The notes below the pieces were generated by a model. That model saw only the letters and a program-made list of their open reading frames with translations, was not told the origin of the DNA and did no database searches. DNA of 64,000 nucleotides from Ligula intestinalis (lineage: Eukaryota > Platyhelminthes > Cestoda > Diphyllobothriidea > Diphyllobothriidae): positions 21,762,346 to 21,826,345 of the forward strand of contig JAYGXS010000009.1 of the NCBI GenBank assembly GCA_036362985.1, read 5' to 3'. Positions 1-11,924 of this stretch are shown in pieces. Positions within the stretch are counted from its first letter, which is position 1; each line of letters starts with the position of its first letter. Made by a program: the position numbers and the translations under genes.

Positions 1-739
1 TCATATCTAAACCTAATTTCACCTAAATTTTCCACGGCAGTTCGGCCGTCGAGTCCAACTATGTTTATCGTGTGCTCCACAGTAGGGCGGATGCAAGGCC
101 AGTGGCTTACACATGGACAACTTTTAAGTGATAGCGGGCTTGCACTGCATCTACCACACTCTCTCTCCCCTTCCTTCCGCCGCCTGGGCCCTGTGCAAAA
201 CAGAGTCGAGAAGACCGAAGACGGGATCAGGCGCAGGGGGTCGGAATGCTTGCCATTTGTGACTGAGGTCCAATGGACTGAGAGTGTCATAAAGGCCACT
301 GGTGGGAGGTGCCTGAGTTTGTATCTCCACATGCCAACAACGTCCCCCCATTTTCAGCTACTCTTATGGACACGCAAATCGAATAACTCCTCCAGCGCAT
401 CTATAATTAGTTCTCTTTATAAGGGGCCCATACTCCTTACAATCCTGCGCACATACACCCTTGTAAGCCTACACTGAGGAAAAAAGCGTGTTTTTGGCGT
501 TCCAATAACACGTCCTGCTCCGTACTGCCATGGTAAAATCACACAATCTACCCATGGAAAAGGCCGCTAAGCAACTGCATACCTATCAGTACTGTAGGGT
601 GACAGTGGGAGGAGGATGAGGAAGCGTCGGCGGACTTTCAGCTGTTTTCCTGGTCTTGTATTCAAACTAAATTTACTTACCTACCGACACTGCGGCAGGG
701 CATTGTTGAAATTGTTTTCTCCCTCCTTCTTCTTCTTCT

Positions 740-1100
740 TCTTCTTGCGGTGCCAACATGACCAAACTGTCTATAAAAGTGTTCTCTCTCACATTTGATG
801 TATTCAACCGGCAGGAAGATTAATGTGATAGATGGCGGCATTTCCGCGGCACCCTCTTCCAACAAAAAAGAAAGGAAGACGTTTTACCTTTAACTTTTTT
901 TCTGTTGGTGAGCTGCTTCTTGGATTTGGTGCTGGCTGCGTTGCTTAAAATAAGGTAGTTTAGGTAAATCCGGAGAACTCTGAGTTTTAAATGGCATCTA
1001 GAAATTCTACAGCAAAATCATAAAGACTTGGGTCAATCAGTTCTAATGACACATCAATCAATTTAAGGTAACGGTGTCTGCATTTTAACAAATGTGGCAG
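740..1100 (+). repeat. Direct repeat, copy 1 (copy 2 at 1437-1750)
   Basis: Both copies contain CAAACTGTCTA, CCGGCAGGAAGATTAATG, CGGCATTTCCGCGG, then an AAAAAAGAAAG stretch, TTGGATTT and GGAGAACTCTGAGTTT in the same order, with a period of about 690 bp. Two flanking direct repeats around an internal segment resemble the pseudo-LTR arrangement of Penelope-like elements, which is an inference. Confidence 0.75.
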
Positions 1101-1221
1101 GCCTGCGGTGTAAGAGTGTGCAAAGCCGGCAAAGAGAAACATTTTGAGCGGCGTTGTTGAGTACGTGCCTTTTACGATGAGGAAGTTAAACAAAATAAGA
1201 AGAAGATATGATCGCTGGGAC

Positions 1222-1252
1222 GTTTCGAAATACGTCGCGGATCCTTCATCAG
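1222..1252 (-). ncRNA. Hammerhead-like core, minus strand
   Basis: On the minus strand CTGATGA (1252-1246) is followed after an imperfect ATCCG/CGTAT hairpin by CGAAAC (ending 1222), then GTC. This is the order of the hammerhead ribozyme core (CUGANGA, stem II, GAAA). Stem II has a mismatch, so activity is uncertain. Penelope-like elements are known to carry hammerhead motifs. Confidence 0.4.
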
Positions 1253-1375
1253 AGACATTAGCAGAAACGGGTAATTCAAGCACAGGGCGTTGCAATATCT
1301 ATAAGGTACGGTCACTGTACTGCAACCTCCTGTGCATACGCTACCCGCATCTGCTACTGTTCTCTGCTTATGTCT

Positions 1376-1406
1376 CTGATGATTAATCCGCGGCGGATAT
1401 CGAAAC
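1376..1406 (+). ncRNA. Hammerhead-like core, plus strand
   Basis: CTGATGA (1376-1382), a hairpin with stem ATCCG (1386-1390) and CGGAT (1394-1398) around loop CGG, then CGAAAC (to 1406). It faces away from the minus-strand motif at 1222-1252, forming an opposed pair about 125 bp apart. The same pair recurs in the inverted arm. Confidence 0.45.
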
Positions 1407-1436
1407 GCCAGGCGAATAAACGTATTGTATCCAAAT

Positions 1437-1750
1437 GGATTCCAACACGGTCAAACTGTCTAGAAAATTGTTCTCTTTCGCGTTTGCTTAGCCCAACCGG
1501 CAGGAAGATTAATGTGATAGACGGCGGCATTTCCGCGGAAACCTCTTCCAGCAAAAAAGAAAGAAGAAGGTTTTACTCTTAATTTTTATTTCTGTTGATG
1601 AGCTGCTCCTTGGATTTAGCGCTCTCTGTGTTGCTTAAAATACTGGAGAACTCTGAGTTTAAAAATGGCATGCAGAAAGTTCACAAAATTATCATATATA
1701 GCTCGCCCAATCCATCTTAACGACACACCATTCAATTTATGGTGATGATT
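1437..1750 (+). repeat. Direct repeat, copy 2
   Basis: Diverged second copy of 740-1100. It starts right after the plus-strand hammerhead-like motif at 1376-1406 and loses similarity around 1750. Confidence 0.72.
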
Positions 1751-2868
1751 TCCATGAGTATCTGCGCTGAGACATAAGACCGTGAATATTCGGTAAGGAT
1801 AAACATTCTGAACGGCCTTGTTGAATTCTTGCTGCTAATGCTGACGAATTTAAAGACGGCTCTGCGTAGGAGCGTAGTGGCGTGTAAATAAATTGATAAT
1901 CATGAAACATACTCTATTTTCTAAATTAGGAGCGGCGAAAGAGCAGCTGGTCACAATGTTAAGGTTACGAAGCAATACGACAGCGTGGATCTGCAGTTAA
2001 CTGCAGTCAGTGGACCACAGATTTCGGTAAAACTGTCTTGCAGGGCCCCTAAATATCGAATCATACCGCCCAACTGTCTAACGTATTTTGTGGTAAATCA
2101 TTTAATTATTCGTTAGTGAGTGTAAATGAATACTTAATTATGGTGAAAGTGATCAACAAATATTAAATTAAAGAAACTTATATTTGTTTCAGTGTAGTGA
2201 ACAAAACAAAATCTGCCAACGTATGCTCCTGTTGCTCAAGATACTGATGCCAGTTGAGGTAAATTAAGCCTTATATTGACAGAATTTGACGAAAAAAAGG
2301 AAATTCAACCGTGTATTGGCGGAATTTAACGAAAAAAGGAATGTCCGGTTGCTGAAAATGTAAATAATGGTAAATGTTATAAGCCAAATGCAAGAGGGAC
2401 CCTTAAAGACAGTCTTGCCCAAATTTCAAAGCCTACTACTTGAAGAGGTGATAAGGTCGCTAGGGCGACCCTAGCCGCTACGACCTTTGGGCCGGATTTT
2501 GTATGGGGAGAGGTTTTGAACGCCGGCTTAGAGGTCTAGCCTATTCTGTACTGATCTAGGCGAAAATAGGTAGGAAGACGTTGTCAGTCGGAAGAGAGCG
2601 CGCCTGGAGCCGCGAGTCCGGCGTCGGGAGGGGGGGGGGCGGGAGCCTGGGAGTCGTCACAGGCACTCCAGCGCAGTCGTATCTGAGTCAGTCTCGGAGA
2701 TGATTAGTCAGTTTGGACAGACCAGATTGGGGGCCACTGAGGCTACAGGCGCTCGGAGTAGGGCCGCTACAAGTGCTCCGGTCTTCAAGTAAAAATTCCG
2801 AACGGAGGTAGAACAGTTTACTTGAGTGAATGAGAGACGTAATAGCGGTAATTTTTTGGACAGCGTGA
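1751..2868. other. No gene recognised; GC-rich patch at 2440-2820
   Basis: AT-rich to about 2430, with two similar GGAATTyAACsGTGTATTGG-like segments near 2280-2340. A GC-richer part with a run of nine or more G at 2630-2640 follows, directly upstream of a Penelope remnant. It may be the remainder of that element. Confidence 0.4.
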
Positions 2869-3108
2869 ATGGTTGCAGTTGGCAGGGTGGTGCGAGTTGT
2901 TGCTCACAACTACGAAACGGGCCATGAGTTCAACTTCGCAGCCGTCAAGATACTCCTACACGCCCGAAACAATACTAGCCGAGAATTGATTGACGTTTTA
3001 GTCACGGATGAGAACCCAATCAATCGATGCATCGATTTGACGCCGGCGTACAAAGTCCTGCGCAGTCAAGTCCAGGCTGACGTAATTTTTTGCTGTTCTT
3101 ACTTTTAG
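2869..3108 (+). mobile_element. Penelope-like element, C-terminal GIY-YIG remnant
   Basis: A 79-codon frame with VVAHNYETGHEFNFAAVKIL, then RELIDVLVTDENPINRCIDL and AYKVLRSQ. This is the pattern of the end of the Penelope GIY-YIG endonuclease domain (H..E..HEF.F....IL, RELIE.W..., N..ID....Y..LR). The Glu/Trp of the usual RELIEAW is lost. Upstream GIY and YIG motifs are absent, so this is a 5'-truncated relic. Confidence 0.65.
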
Positions 3109-6100
3109 GGATGAAATGCTGTGAGAGTCTGAAGGCTCAGGAAAATAAACCAATTGTTCCCATGTTTGACAAGCTTTCTTCTTTACTCATGCAAAGGCCT
3201 GTAACATGAACTTTCTTATTCACACTTTCCGTTTGCAAAAATACTTGAGCTGATTAAATTGCATGCATCTCAATAACGTCCTGTGAGCTTATGCTGTTTG
3301 CATCTTTGGAGGAGAACAGTGACTACCCAGAATCAGCTGGTTATGTTCTATAAAACCTATGAACAGCGTTTCCGACTAGGCTATCTAAAGCTTTAATTTG
3401 CATCCTCTCCATAACTCAGTCGTCAAGCATACTTCGTAAAAATTGTCTAGTGTGAAGTGGACAAAGCTAGTTTAAGTATTGTACCTCATATACTCCTAGC
3501 CGCAGTATATTGTTCTACGGAAACGGTGGCTATAGGGAGTTTGGGGCAGGGAAATAGGATATACAGTGAAGAAAACTTGCAGGTGTCAAGTGGAAAAATG
3601 TACTGGAATTTGTTTTCCACAGCCGCTGGGAGTAAGTTGTTTCACATGTAAATTAAAGGTGTGTGCGGCCATTTCGGGCCGTATACTATACTAATTTAAG
3701 TTCAGGACGGTACGTCGTATCTCAAGGAAATCGATGTAGATGAGCCCCTAACCACCCTTTTTATTCTTCCAAAAATTTCAATAAACCCGCATGTTGATAC
3801 TCGTATTTTTCTGCAATACATTAAATGACTATACAGACTAGGAAAATCTACAGATATCAATGAACAACGCTTCTAAATACAAAAAAGGAACGATGCATAT
3901 AGCATTTATTAAAGTATATTCCACTAACTATCATATTTTCCCACTACTAAGACCCGTATAAGCGCCATGTCCGTAGGACAAAATGTTGTGACAAGGGGTA
4001 TATGGGGTGCACTACTGAAAATATTTTTGCCGAAAAGTGGTCTACACATTCGACTACATTCTTGGCTCTACGAGCAAATTTGTCAGCACGAAAATGGTGT
4101 ACTCATCCACCCCCGAAATGTAGAGTGCACACCAATGTTTGTGACGTACAGCCAACAAGGCTGTCCGATTTCTTTGTTTAATGCCCGGTACCTGAACGTC
4201 AAGCGACTTCGTAGGTAGCGTCGCTGACCTACAGATCCTTGACCGACTTCCACACGCGCAAACGTGCGCGTCCAGACCGTCGCCGCTGCCTTAGGATCGC
4301 TTGAACACGCTACCCGTCAGCCAAGACAGCATGACACTTTATACGTAACACTCCCTCGGATAGTTCAACACACCAATCGCACAACGCTTTAAATTGCTCC
4401 ACAATCTCACGTAAAAGCACCTGCCGACGCTCGCTCAAACTCTCTCAGGCCTAGTCAGATGGTGTTTATGACAGCAAATGGGAGTTCTGTGCACCATTAA
4501 TCCCCCTTCCTTCAGGTGCCTTCGGTCTTTTTCCAAACCTGGATGCGAGTGATTATTGTAGTATTCGAAGTAAACCTAATGAATAAAGAACTGCAATGTC
4601 AAGGTCGCTTTTGGTGTCATGTTGTTGGACAACCCTAGGGTGCTCTTTGCTTCCTGTTTTGGCATTAATTTGTTGTCCTGAACTGTCTTTTCGTAGCAGG
4701 AATTATAACACTTAGGGAATATGGCTGATCATAATAAGCATAAAATTGATATCACACAATCCACTTTATGGAAATGAGCTCATCCTTATTTAAGCGTCTG
4801 GCAGTAGCAAGAGAGCCCTAATGTTAAACTTAACTTCCTTTCCATCCTTTGAATCGGTTGTAGGGTAATAAACGCGCCTTTGGAACAATGCCAAAGGAGC
4901 ACGTTGGAAATTTTATTCGATCACAGAAACATAAATGTGTGCAAAGCTATGGCAGGCCTCAAATCCAAACTACTTTTTGGCCCTCAAAGAGATCAATTCG
5001 ACCAGTAATTCTTCATAAGGCGTAGAAAGTTACATGGGTAGAGGGGCTGGACAGGGTTTTGGAATGTCTTAAGGTTAATCCTTATCATTTTCACGCCCCC
5101 CGCATGGTGATGTATGCATAATGAGGCCATTGGGACTGTAGATGATAGGGAGAACTTAAGGTTTGAGGGATATTTTTAGGTCTATTACGGAGAACAACCA
5201 TTATGATCCCCTCTGCGGAGTGAGCAAAGTCATCAGGAGGACAGGGGCGACGTGTGATCATCCTTTTAAGTCAGTGACGGCCATGGAAGAAAGCGTATCA
5301 GTATAAGCGCCTTCTGACACCACAGACCTGGATTCGAAAGCCGTACAAACACCGCCTTGGCTGTTACTAGCACTCCTTGACATAGATCCTTAGGGAGGCT
5401 GGCTGACATCCAATACACAACTTGACAGGCTTCGTTTGAATCAACTCGGAGATTTATATCAAGAAGAGAAATCAAAATGATCTATTGTTACCTTTACCTA
5501 GCTGGGTGGGTATATGTTCATCTAACCTCTTTGTCACACACCTCGTTATAGGGCTAACGCACCGTACTCCATAGAAGCAAGTGAAAGAGTAAAGACACCT
5601 CGGGGGGCCTTCTACGGAAGTCTATCTTTACCTCCAAAGCGCAGAAGGGAAGAGTTTGCAAAGAAGGCACGTGGGTTCTCCGCAGGAAAGCGCTCGCCCC
5701 TCAGCAGCACTGATAAGGCCGACTAGTTTGTTTTTTGTTTAACCACCTAAAATAGAATGAGTTGTTTTCGCTTAAGCATCCTCCGTGCAGGCACTCGTTG
5801 TAAAAAGGCCAATTTGTCCTTGTGCATGGTTTTGTTGACAGACAAGTCATTGGATGCGTGTTAGGTCATCATCTGCGAAAACAAAAACGTTTTCGCTGAG
5901 AACGTACCGTATTTATCATAGCTCTAGTGGACACTGTTCGTTACATGGTTTCGACGCTGTACATATACAGAGAAAGGGCATCCCTGCAAAGTTTGACTAA
6001 GGAAATCTAAAAGGGTTTGGGGTTAAAACCATTTGAGGTAAACTATGGTCTTCCTTATCGCTACGTACATTGAGCTTTACCTCGTTGATTATGCACGCCA

Positions 6101-6400
6101 AATGTGACCTTTCGAGTTTTCGGGAATTCCCTGAACTGTACGCGAAGAGCTATAGAGTTCGTGACATTCCAGAGGACGTATGCCCATATAAAGGAATAAT
6201 GATTAAACAGCCATAAGAAATGCTAAGGTATCAAACATAATACTAGTCATATGTTGAATAAATTTAACAATTACTATCAATTTCATTGGAAAAGTAATTT
6301 GGAAGCGGCCTATTATAAGAACCATCACGGAAACCAAGAACACCATAATTCATTTAAACAAGACTGTTGCTAATGATAATTAATCTATGTTCATTATTAT
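3109..6400. other. Unassigned intergenic stretch
   Basis: No protein, RNA or clear repeat pair was recognised. It contains short open frames only (for example 3967-4218), and a GC-richer CGTGCGCGT-containing patch at 4230-4320. Confidence 0.4.
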
Positions 6401-7190
6401 TTTATTGATATTTGAAATAATTTTATTAAAAAAAGTTTACTTTTGAGTACAGTAGACGCCGTTGATCAGGCAATATTTTGGAATATGCGAACGACTAATG
6501 CTCTCTCGCTAATCGAACTTGACTCCACTTGTGATACTGATTATCGTGTAGTCTATTCTGAAGTCATTTCAGTCAGGATAGGATGTCGGCTTTTTAAAAG
6601 GCTTCGTCCCGACTCCTACCAAAACGTATCTATTGTAATAACTGACTACATATACAGTATGCCTTTTTATAATTGATTTTGACTGTCTTCAAAAATTCAA
6701 ATATATTTTATGGGAAACATGGACGAAAATTTTTTTCTTATGCATGTTTGGTAGCAAATTATGCCTACTTTAAATTTCATACTTGAAGGAAGGGTAGCTT
6801 TCGGTTTTAAAAAAATTGCCCAATTGCCGAATAATTTTCTAACCAAGTGACTCCTATACTCGAATTCAAGGTTAAGAAACTACGCACTGTGTACATCTTG
6901 TTTAAGGAAAAGTACGTTTCCACATACATTCAGCAGAAGGGGCATATTGTTGTCATAAAATATTGAAATAGATGTGGAACATATTTTATGCAGTTTAGGT
7001 AGCGCTAATAAACTGACAGATACGATGTTTTATAAAAACCGCCTCACAGTTGTATAAAAACTCATAATTAAAAATGATATTTAAAACCTAAAGCTACCCT
7101 TCCTTCAGGTGTAAAATTTAAAGGCGTAATTTGCTATCAAACATGTACAACAAATAATTTTTTCATCGATGTTTTCCATAAAATATATTT

Positions 7191-7541
7191 TGTTGTGGAG
7201 ATGCGAACGTTGACGCACTCAGGGCCCAGAGCTGGCAGTACACCCCAGATAAGCCATGCCGGCAAACCGGCCGCGCGCCTCGTGAGAACACGCGATGCCC
7301 GCCCTCGCGTGCAATGCAATGTTCCAGAACGTTCCGCGGCGTGGGAAACACGCAAGAACTATCATTCTCCTCCAATAGGCCAGGAACAGTCTAGAAGGAC
7401 CAACGCCTTATAAAAGACTGTACTGAACACGCTAGTTCATTCCGTTGTCTCTGTACCGTCTGGAATAAAGCCTTCCTTTCAAAACCGCTCTCTTGGCTTC
7501 TTCTGCCTATTAGTCGGGTCCGAATAAACTGGGCTATAACA
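7191..7541 (+). mobile_element. Solo LTR with 5-bp target duplication
   Basis: A 351-bp insertion in the right arm of the fold-back element begins TGTTGTGGAG and ends CTATAACA (TG...CA ends). TATTT flanks it on both sides (7186-7190 and 7542-7546), and removing it restores the arm sequence predicted from the inverted partner at about 6700. It has LTR-type signals: TATAAA at 7409-7414 and AATAAA at 7464-7469. The 5-bp duplication fits Ty3/gypsy or BEL LTRs. Confidence 0.9.
7409..7414 (+). promoter_or_regulatory. TATA box of the solo LTR
   Basis: CCTTATAAAAG lies about 55 bp upstream of an AATAAA; the same CCTTATAAA occurs at the matching position of the related LTR at 20806-21124. Confidence 0.6.
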
Positions 7542-7852
7542 TATTTGAATGTATAAAGGCAGTTAATATCGATTATAAAAAGGCACACTACTTAAGTAGT
7601 CAGTTTTTACAACAGATACGCTTTGGTAGGAGTCGGAACGAAGCTTTTTTGAAAGCTGACATCCTATCCTGATTAAAATGACTTCAGAATAGACTACACG
7701 ATCATCAGTATAATAACTGGAGTCAATTCCGATTAGCGAACGAGTATTAGCTTTCGCATGTGTCGAAATATTGCTTGATCAACGGCGTCTACTGTATATT
7801 GTGTTTTACTTTAATGATTTATTTTAGTTGACACAATTGTAAAAAAACTTTA

Positions 7853-7933
7853 GGCATTCAGCGGGTTTCGAACCCGCATAGGTGTGTGGTCTTTTAGCCA
7901 GGCCAACGCTCTAACAACTTGAGCTACGAATGT
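7853..7933 (-). tRNA. tRNA-like pseudogene or SINE head
   Basis: The minus strand folds as acceptor ACATTCG with TGAATGC, TA, D arm GCTC...GAGC, and a perfect T arm GCGGG-TTCGAAA-CCCGC. The D arm and T arm sequences match RNA polymerase III boxes A and B. The anticodon stem is broken and the spacing between arms is too long for a regular tRNA, so no amino acid is assigned. A second palindromic GCGACATTCG follows immediately upstream. Confidence 0.45.
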
Positions 7934-7934
7934 C

Positions 7935-9009
7935 GCTCGCGACATTCGGCGGGATGCTTTGTATGCTTTTTCGTTGTTAGATATTATCTTTTCTATACTA
8001 ATTTTATATTCTAAATATTTTTGCTTTCGATGTTTTTTTTATTTTCTCTCCTGCGTCTCCGTACTGCTTCGCCAGCATAACCTTCATTATCGCTGAATTC
8101 TGGATTACTAAACTTGCGAAGTGATACCAATACTAGAGAGTTTTTTGGATAAAAACATAAATTTTGACAATGCAATAATGCCTGTCATGTGAGCAGTGTC
8201 ACATCTTTGAAAAGCATGATGTTTTCCGTGCAAATAACTATCTAAGTGTGACTGTGCAGGTACAGTTCAATGAAAAAAATTTAGCATGGATTTTCATGAA
8301 AAGTTTTCGTCTGAATTAGAGGGACGTGCAATCAAGTATTTTATGTCCGGTCATTTTTTGCAAACAGTGTATGTGAGAAATCGATATGGGATTTCCGTTT
8401 CGAAATGTATTTTTTAATGTATTTGCTTAAAACAAAAGGAGTTCGCTGGATGCCACCGATGGAGATTGTAAGCTTGGCATAGAATCAGCAGAGTCATCTA
8501 TAATCATACCATTCTAATCTATATTGCGGAAAAAAAATTTCAACTTGTTTTTGTTTACTTGCGCTTACAATACAAAATATGACATTTTTCAAAATAAATT
8601 CGCACATTTAATTTAAGAACTCTGTGGAATTTTTACCAACGAATTAGGTTTAATGTTTTAATTTATGTCCAAAGTCATGTCTCCGGGCTCTGTCATCGAG
8701 GTTTGTAATCTGTATCGGAAAAAGCACACCCGCGATCTAGGACACAGACGGCCTTTACTCAGAGAAGCCGCGCAGAAATGTGGACGACGGTGCAGACGGC
8801 ATTCTTTCCCGAAAGATCGATTAGTTGTGTCAGTTGTGGCTGTCGTCGCGAGATTTCAGTCGTAAACAAGTTAAGGTCTAAGCATGAAGTTGGATGAAGA
8901 AAGTCCTTGGATGTTTTGGAATGCAAAAATATTTTCGGGAAAAGGTTGAATTTCTGACAAAAGAATACGCGCCAAATTCGTGCAACATGCCGATGTATGC
9001 GAAATATGG
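7935..9009. other. Unassigned, AT-rich
   Basis: No gene or repeat partner recognised. A short open frame at 8665-8865 has no recognisable domain. Confidence 0.4.
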
Positions 9010-9700
9010 ATACCCTTTCGCTAATTGGTATTGAATCAGGTTCTGATACTGATTATCATGTAGGCTATTCTAAAAATATTTCAGTCAAGAAGAATGCGGG
9101 CTTTTTAAGGATCTTCGTTCTGACCACTTAAATGACGAATGAACTGTAAAAAGCAGCCAATCAAATAGTATGCGCTTTTGTCATTGATTTTGACTGCCTT
9201 TATATATTCAAATATATTTTGTGGAAAACATGCACGAAAAAATTATTTCTTGTACTCATTCGATAGCAAATTACGCCATCTTTAAACTGCATACTAAAAT
9301 AAAAAGTTATCCTTCGGTTTTAGAAAAATTTCTAATTATGTGCTTTCTTACGACTTTGAGGTGTTCAGTCATAATACATTGTATCCGTCAATTTATTAAT
9401 GTTGTCTTTATGGTATAAAGCATGCTCCACATCTATAGCAAAATTATATCACAACGACATGAATTCTTCCTTAAACTGCAGACGAAAACTTACTTTTCCT
9501 TAAGCAGGATGTACAGAGTGTGCAGTTTGTTAACGTTGAATTCGAGTGCAGCAGTCCAGACATTTCAAAATTGCTAGGCAATTTAGAACCATTTTTAAAA
9601 CCGAAAGATACTCTTTCTTTAAGCATAAAATTTAAAGACGGCGTAATTTGCCACTAAAAAAGTTCGAGAAATAATTTTTTTGTCGCATGCATTATGCTGC
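9010..9700. mobile_element. Fold-back element, copy 2
   Basis: The left arm (about 9010-9400) resembles the left arm of copy 1 (GATACTGATTATCrTGTAG, TTTTGACTGyCTT, TTCAAATATATTTT). The right arm (about 9470-9690) is its inverted partner (TTAAAGACGGCGTAATTTGC near 9640 against GCAAATTACGCCATCTTTAA near 9270). It is more degenerate than copy 1 and has no LTR insertion. Confidence 0.8.
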
Positions 9701-9709
9701 CAGTGAATC

Positions 9710-11684
9710 CTAAGATAGGTAAGAAGATGTTAAAACCAATCCCTTCCATAACTGGAAAATATTGTTTGAAGTGGATCAAAACCGAGTAAAGTCTAGTTTA
9801 ACTACTCATATTTACTTTCAGAAAATAAAAAATCCAAAAGTAATGTGAACGTATCCACCAAAGTACCAGACTAATAAGGAACGACCTCCCATTAAGCTCA
9901 AATTTCTAGTTCAAATGGCACACGATAGGACTCCCTGTAAATCGGGGGTCTGGGTGTGATTCCTTACTCTGTCCAGCTCGGAGTTATTTTATAATTGGAT
10001 GAAAATGTAAAAGAGGCCAAAATGGGAACTTCAGCCTTTTCAAGTTTAAAAATAAAAAATGCGTATTTGACACCCAGTTATAAACATTTATGGATCGCCA
10101 AGGGAACTCACTTGGCACGTTCCGCTTTAGGGCTCATTCTCGACCCCGTTAGAAGCCACATAGAGGCTAGTTGTCTTGGCAGTTAGTGTTATCGACGTAG
10201 ACAAGGCAGACTGAGATGGCCAAAAGGCGAGATGTCTATCAGGAGATGCCTAGTTTGACGACTCAAGTAGCAAATTCGTTACAACCAGTTACGCGGAGAC
10301 TTGATACAAACTTTTCCTATCGTGAGTGACTTGGACTCCATCCTCCTGAGTGAGGAATTTTTTTTCAACTCGCCACTACACTCAATCTCTGGGAACATCA
10401 CTTCAAGGTATATCTGTTCGAAGGAAAATTGGATTTGAGGAAGTATTTTGTTTCCTCTAACCTGTTTTTTGGAACTATGGATTAACCTACTAGAGGTGAT
10501 TTTTATCTCTCAATCTGTGAAATTATTTAAATACCAACGTGATATCTATTTGCTGCAGCATAACATGGATTACGTTATTATATAACGGTAAAACACCCGG
10601 GAACAGTCGTCTGACTGTAATTTCTTTAGACTTTGTCCAATGCTTCAGATTTTTATGCGCACAATCGGGATTTCAAAGAAGTAAGCCTACATTCCTCAAC
10701 TACACTGACTTTCTCAGTGATCGATGTAGCTCACAGAGTGGAGAGCTATATGCCACTTGCAATAATAATATTTCTAAATAGGTTGGGGACAGCATAATAC
10801 TTTGCACGAAATCAATTTTGAGGCGGCTTATCAAAGAAAACTCTCTGCTACAATGTGTATAGGAGGAACATGAAATTATACGGCCAGCATACTTTTCACA
10901 AAAAATAAATGCAAAGCAGTGATTAAAATAAAACTGTTCTCTGCTTTATAAAAATGAAAACCCGTGTAATGTGCCTTCGATAGAAGTGGATTAGTTCTAT
11001 GCAAAATTGGGCTTTTTTTATTCGTGAAATCTCGGTTTTAATAAAAATGGGATTTTATAATTAACCATATTTTTTGTGCAATTCTCCAAACCTACTCTTC
11101 TACTACCTTGCTTTGATTTTTTAGGACTTTTTAAAGTGTAATTTATCTGATGTTTCAAAAGTGATTTCGTGTTTGCTAGATAACCTGCACGCTTGCTCGG
11201 GCACGAAGAAGTCGAACACATGGCTACTTTGAAGCGGCCTATATAAGGTGGAAGGAACATGAACTATGCAAAGCAGGGACTGAAACTCAACTTGTCCCGG
11301 TAATCGTCAGGCCATTCCTTTAAGCATCCCCGTTTGCGTATTTAATTTTTCCTCGTTTTACATACTTTATTGCGTTTTACGGTAACCCTTTCTAAGGATT
11401 AATTTATATCTACTGAATACTGGCCTTGGTGACTTAAAATAATTTTCTGTACAGATTCGACTGGCGTTATGATGCTTTATTCGTTATTTATGTTATGTTG
11501 CGCTGGATTGCAATTGATAAGACCTCGCGTGATTTTCTGGCACCAGCGACCGCATTCTTCAAGTAATCCTATTCACATTCACCTTCTTAGGCTCGTTTAT
11601 TCCCTTTTACGTCTGACGGGAGTTTTCAAATTGAGTCGCCATTCTTTGCCTCCCTCCATTCGCATGTTCCTTTTTCACATAAAT
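9710..11684. other. Unassigned intergenic stretch
   Basis: AT-rich with scattered short open frames only. No recognised protein, tRNA or repeat. Confidence 0.4.
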
Positions 11685-11924
11685 ATGAAAAAACAAAGGC
11701 TCAGTGGAAAAGCAAGATATACTTGTGAATTTTCCAGCAGCTAGCAGTAGCCCGTCGTCAGACGAAATGTACAATGGAGAAAGTGAAATGGCCTCTCGCA
11801 CAAACTGGCCCTAACCTGCCAGTTCACCTTCTCCATTGTACGTTTCGTCTGACGAGGGGCCACTGCTAGCTGCTGGAAAATTCACAAGTATATCTTGCTT
11901 TTCCACTGAGCCTTTCTTTTTCAT
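11685..11924. mobile_element. Palindromic element with 101-bp arms
   Basis: Arm 11685-11786 is the near-perfect reverse complement of 11824-11924 around a 37-bp centre: GGCTCAGTGGAAAAGCAAGA pairs with TCTTGCTTTTCCACTGAGCC. Each arm carries, pointing inward to outward, CTGACGA, a GC-rich stretch with GCTAGC, and GGAAAA. This resembles the hammerhead-like pairs elsewhere but is less exact. Confidence 0.88.

Larger units (their letters stand above)
1..1430 (+). repeat. Left arm of a long inverted duplication (partner at 28735-30218)
   Basis: Reading this arm forward matches reading 30218 down to about 28735 on the minus strand. For example, the block ending GTAAGCCTACACTGAGG at 460-479 and the shared frame ECLPFVTEVQWTESVIKATG occur in both. 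Similarity appears high throughout with small indels, and the arm starts at the window edge, so the duplication may extend further left. No gene is recognised; the frame at 61-477 is shared by both copies and may be part of a mobile element. Confidence 0.9.
6440..7800. mobile_element. Fold-back element, copy 1 (split by a solo LTR)
   Basis: The left arm (about 6440-6835) and right arm (about 7070-7800) are reverse complements: TACAGTAGACGCCGTTGATC at 6448 pairs with GATCAACGGCGTCTACTGTA ending about 7796, and GAAGGAAGGGTAGCTTT near 6785 pairs with AAAGCTACCCTTCCTTC near 7090. The right arm is interrupted at 7191-7541. No transposase is visible, so this is a non-autonomous fold-back or long-TIR element. 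Confidence 0.88.

Noticed and set aside
61..477. 138-codon frame in the left duplicated arm
   Set aside because: The frame is shared with the other arm because the DNA is duplicated, not because a domain is conserved; no known protein recognised.
7853..7933. Functional tRNA gene
   Set aside because: The anticodon stem does not pair and no anticodon can be placed with confidence; described as a pseudogene or SINE head instead.
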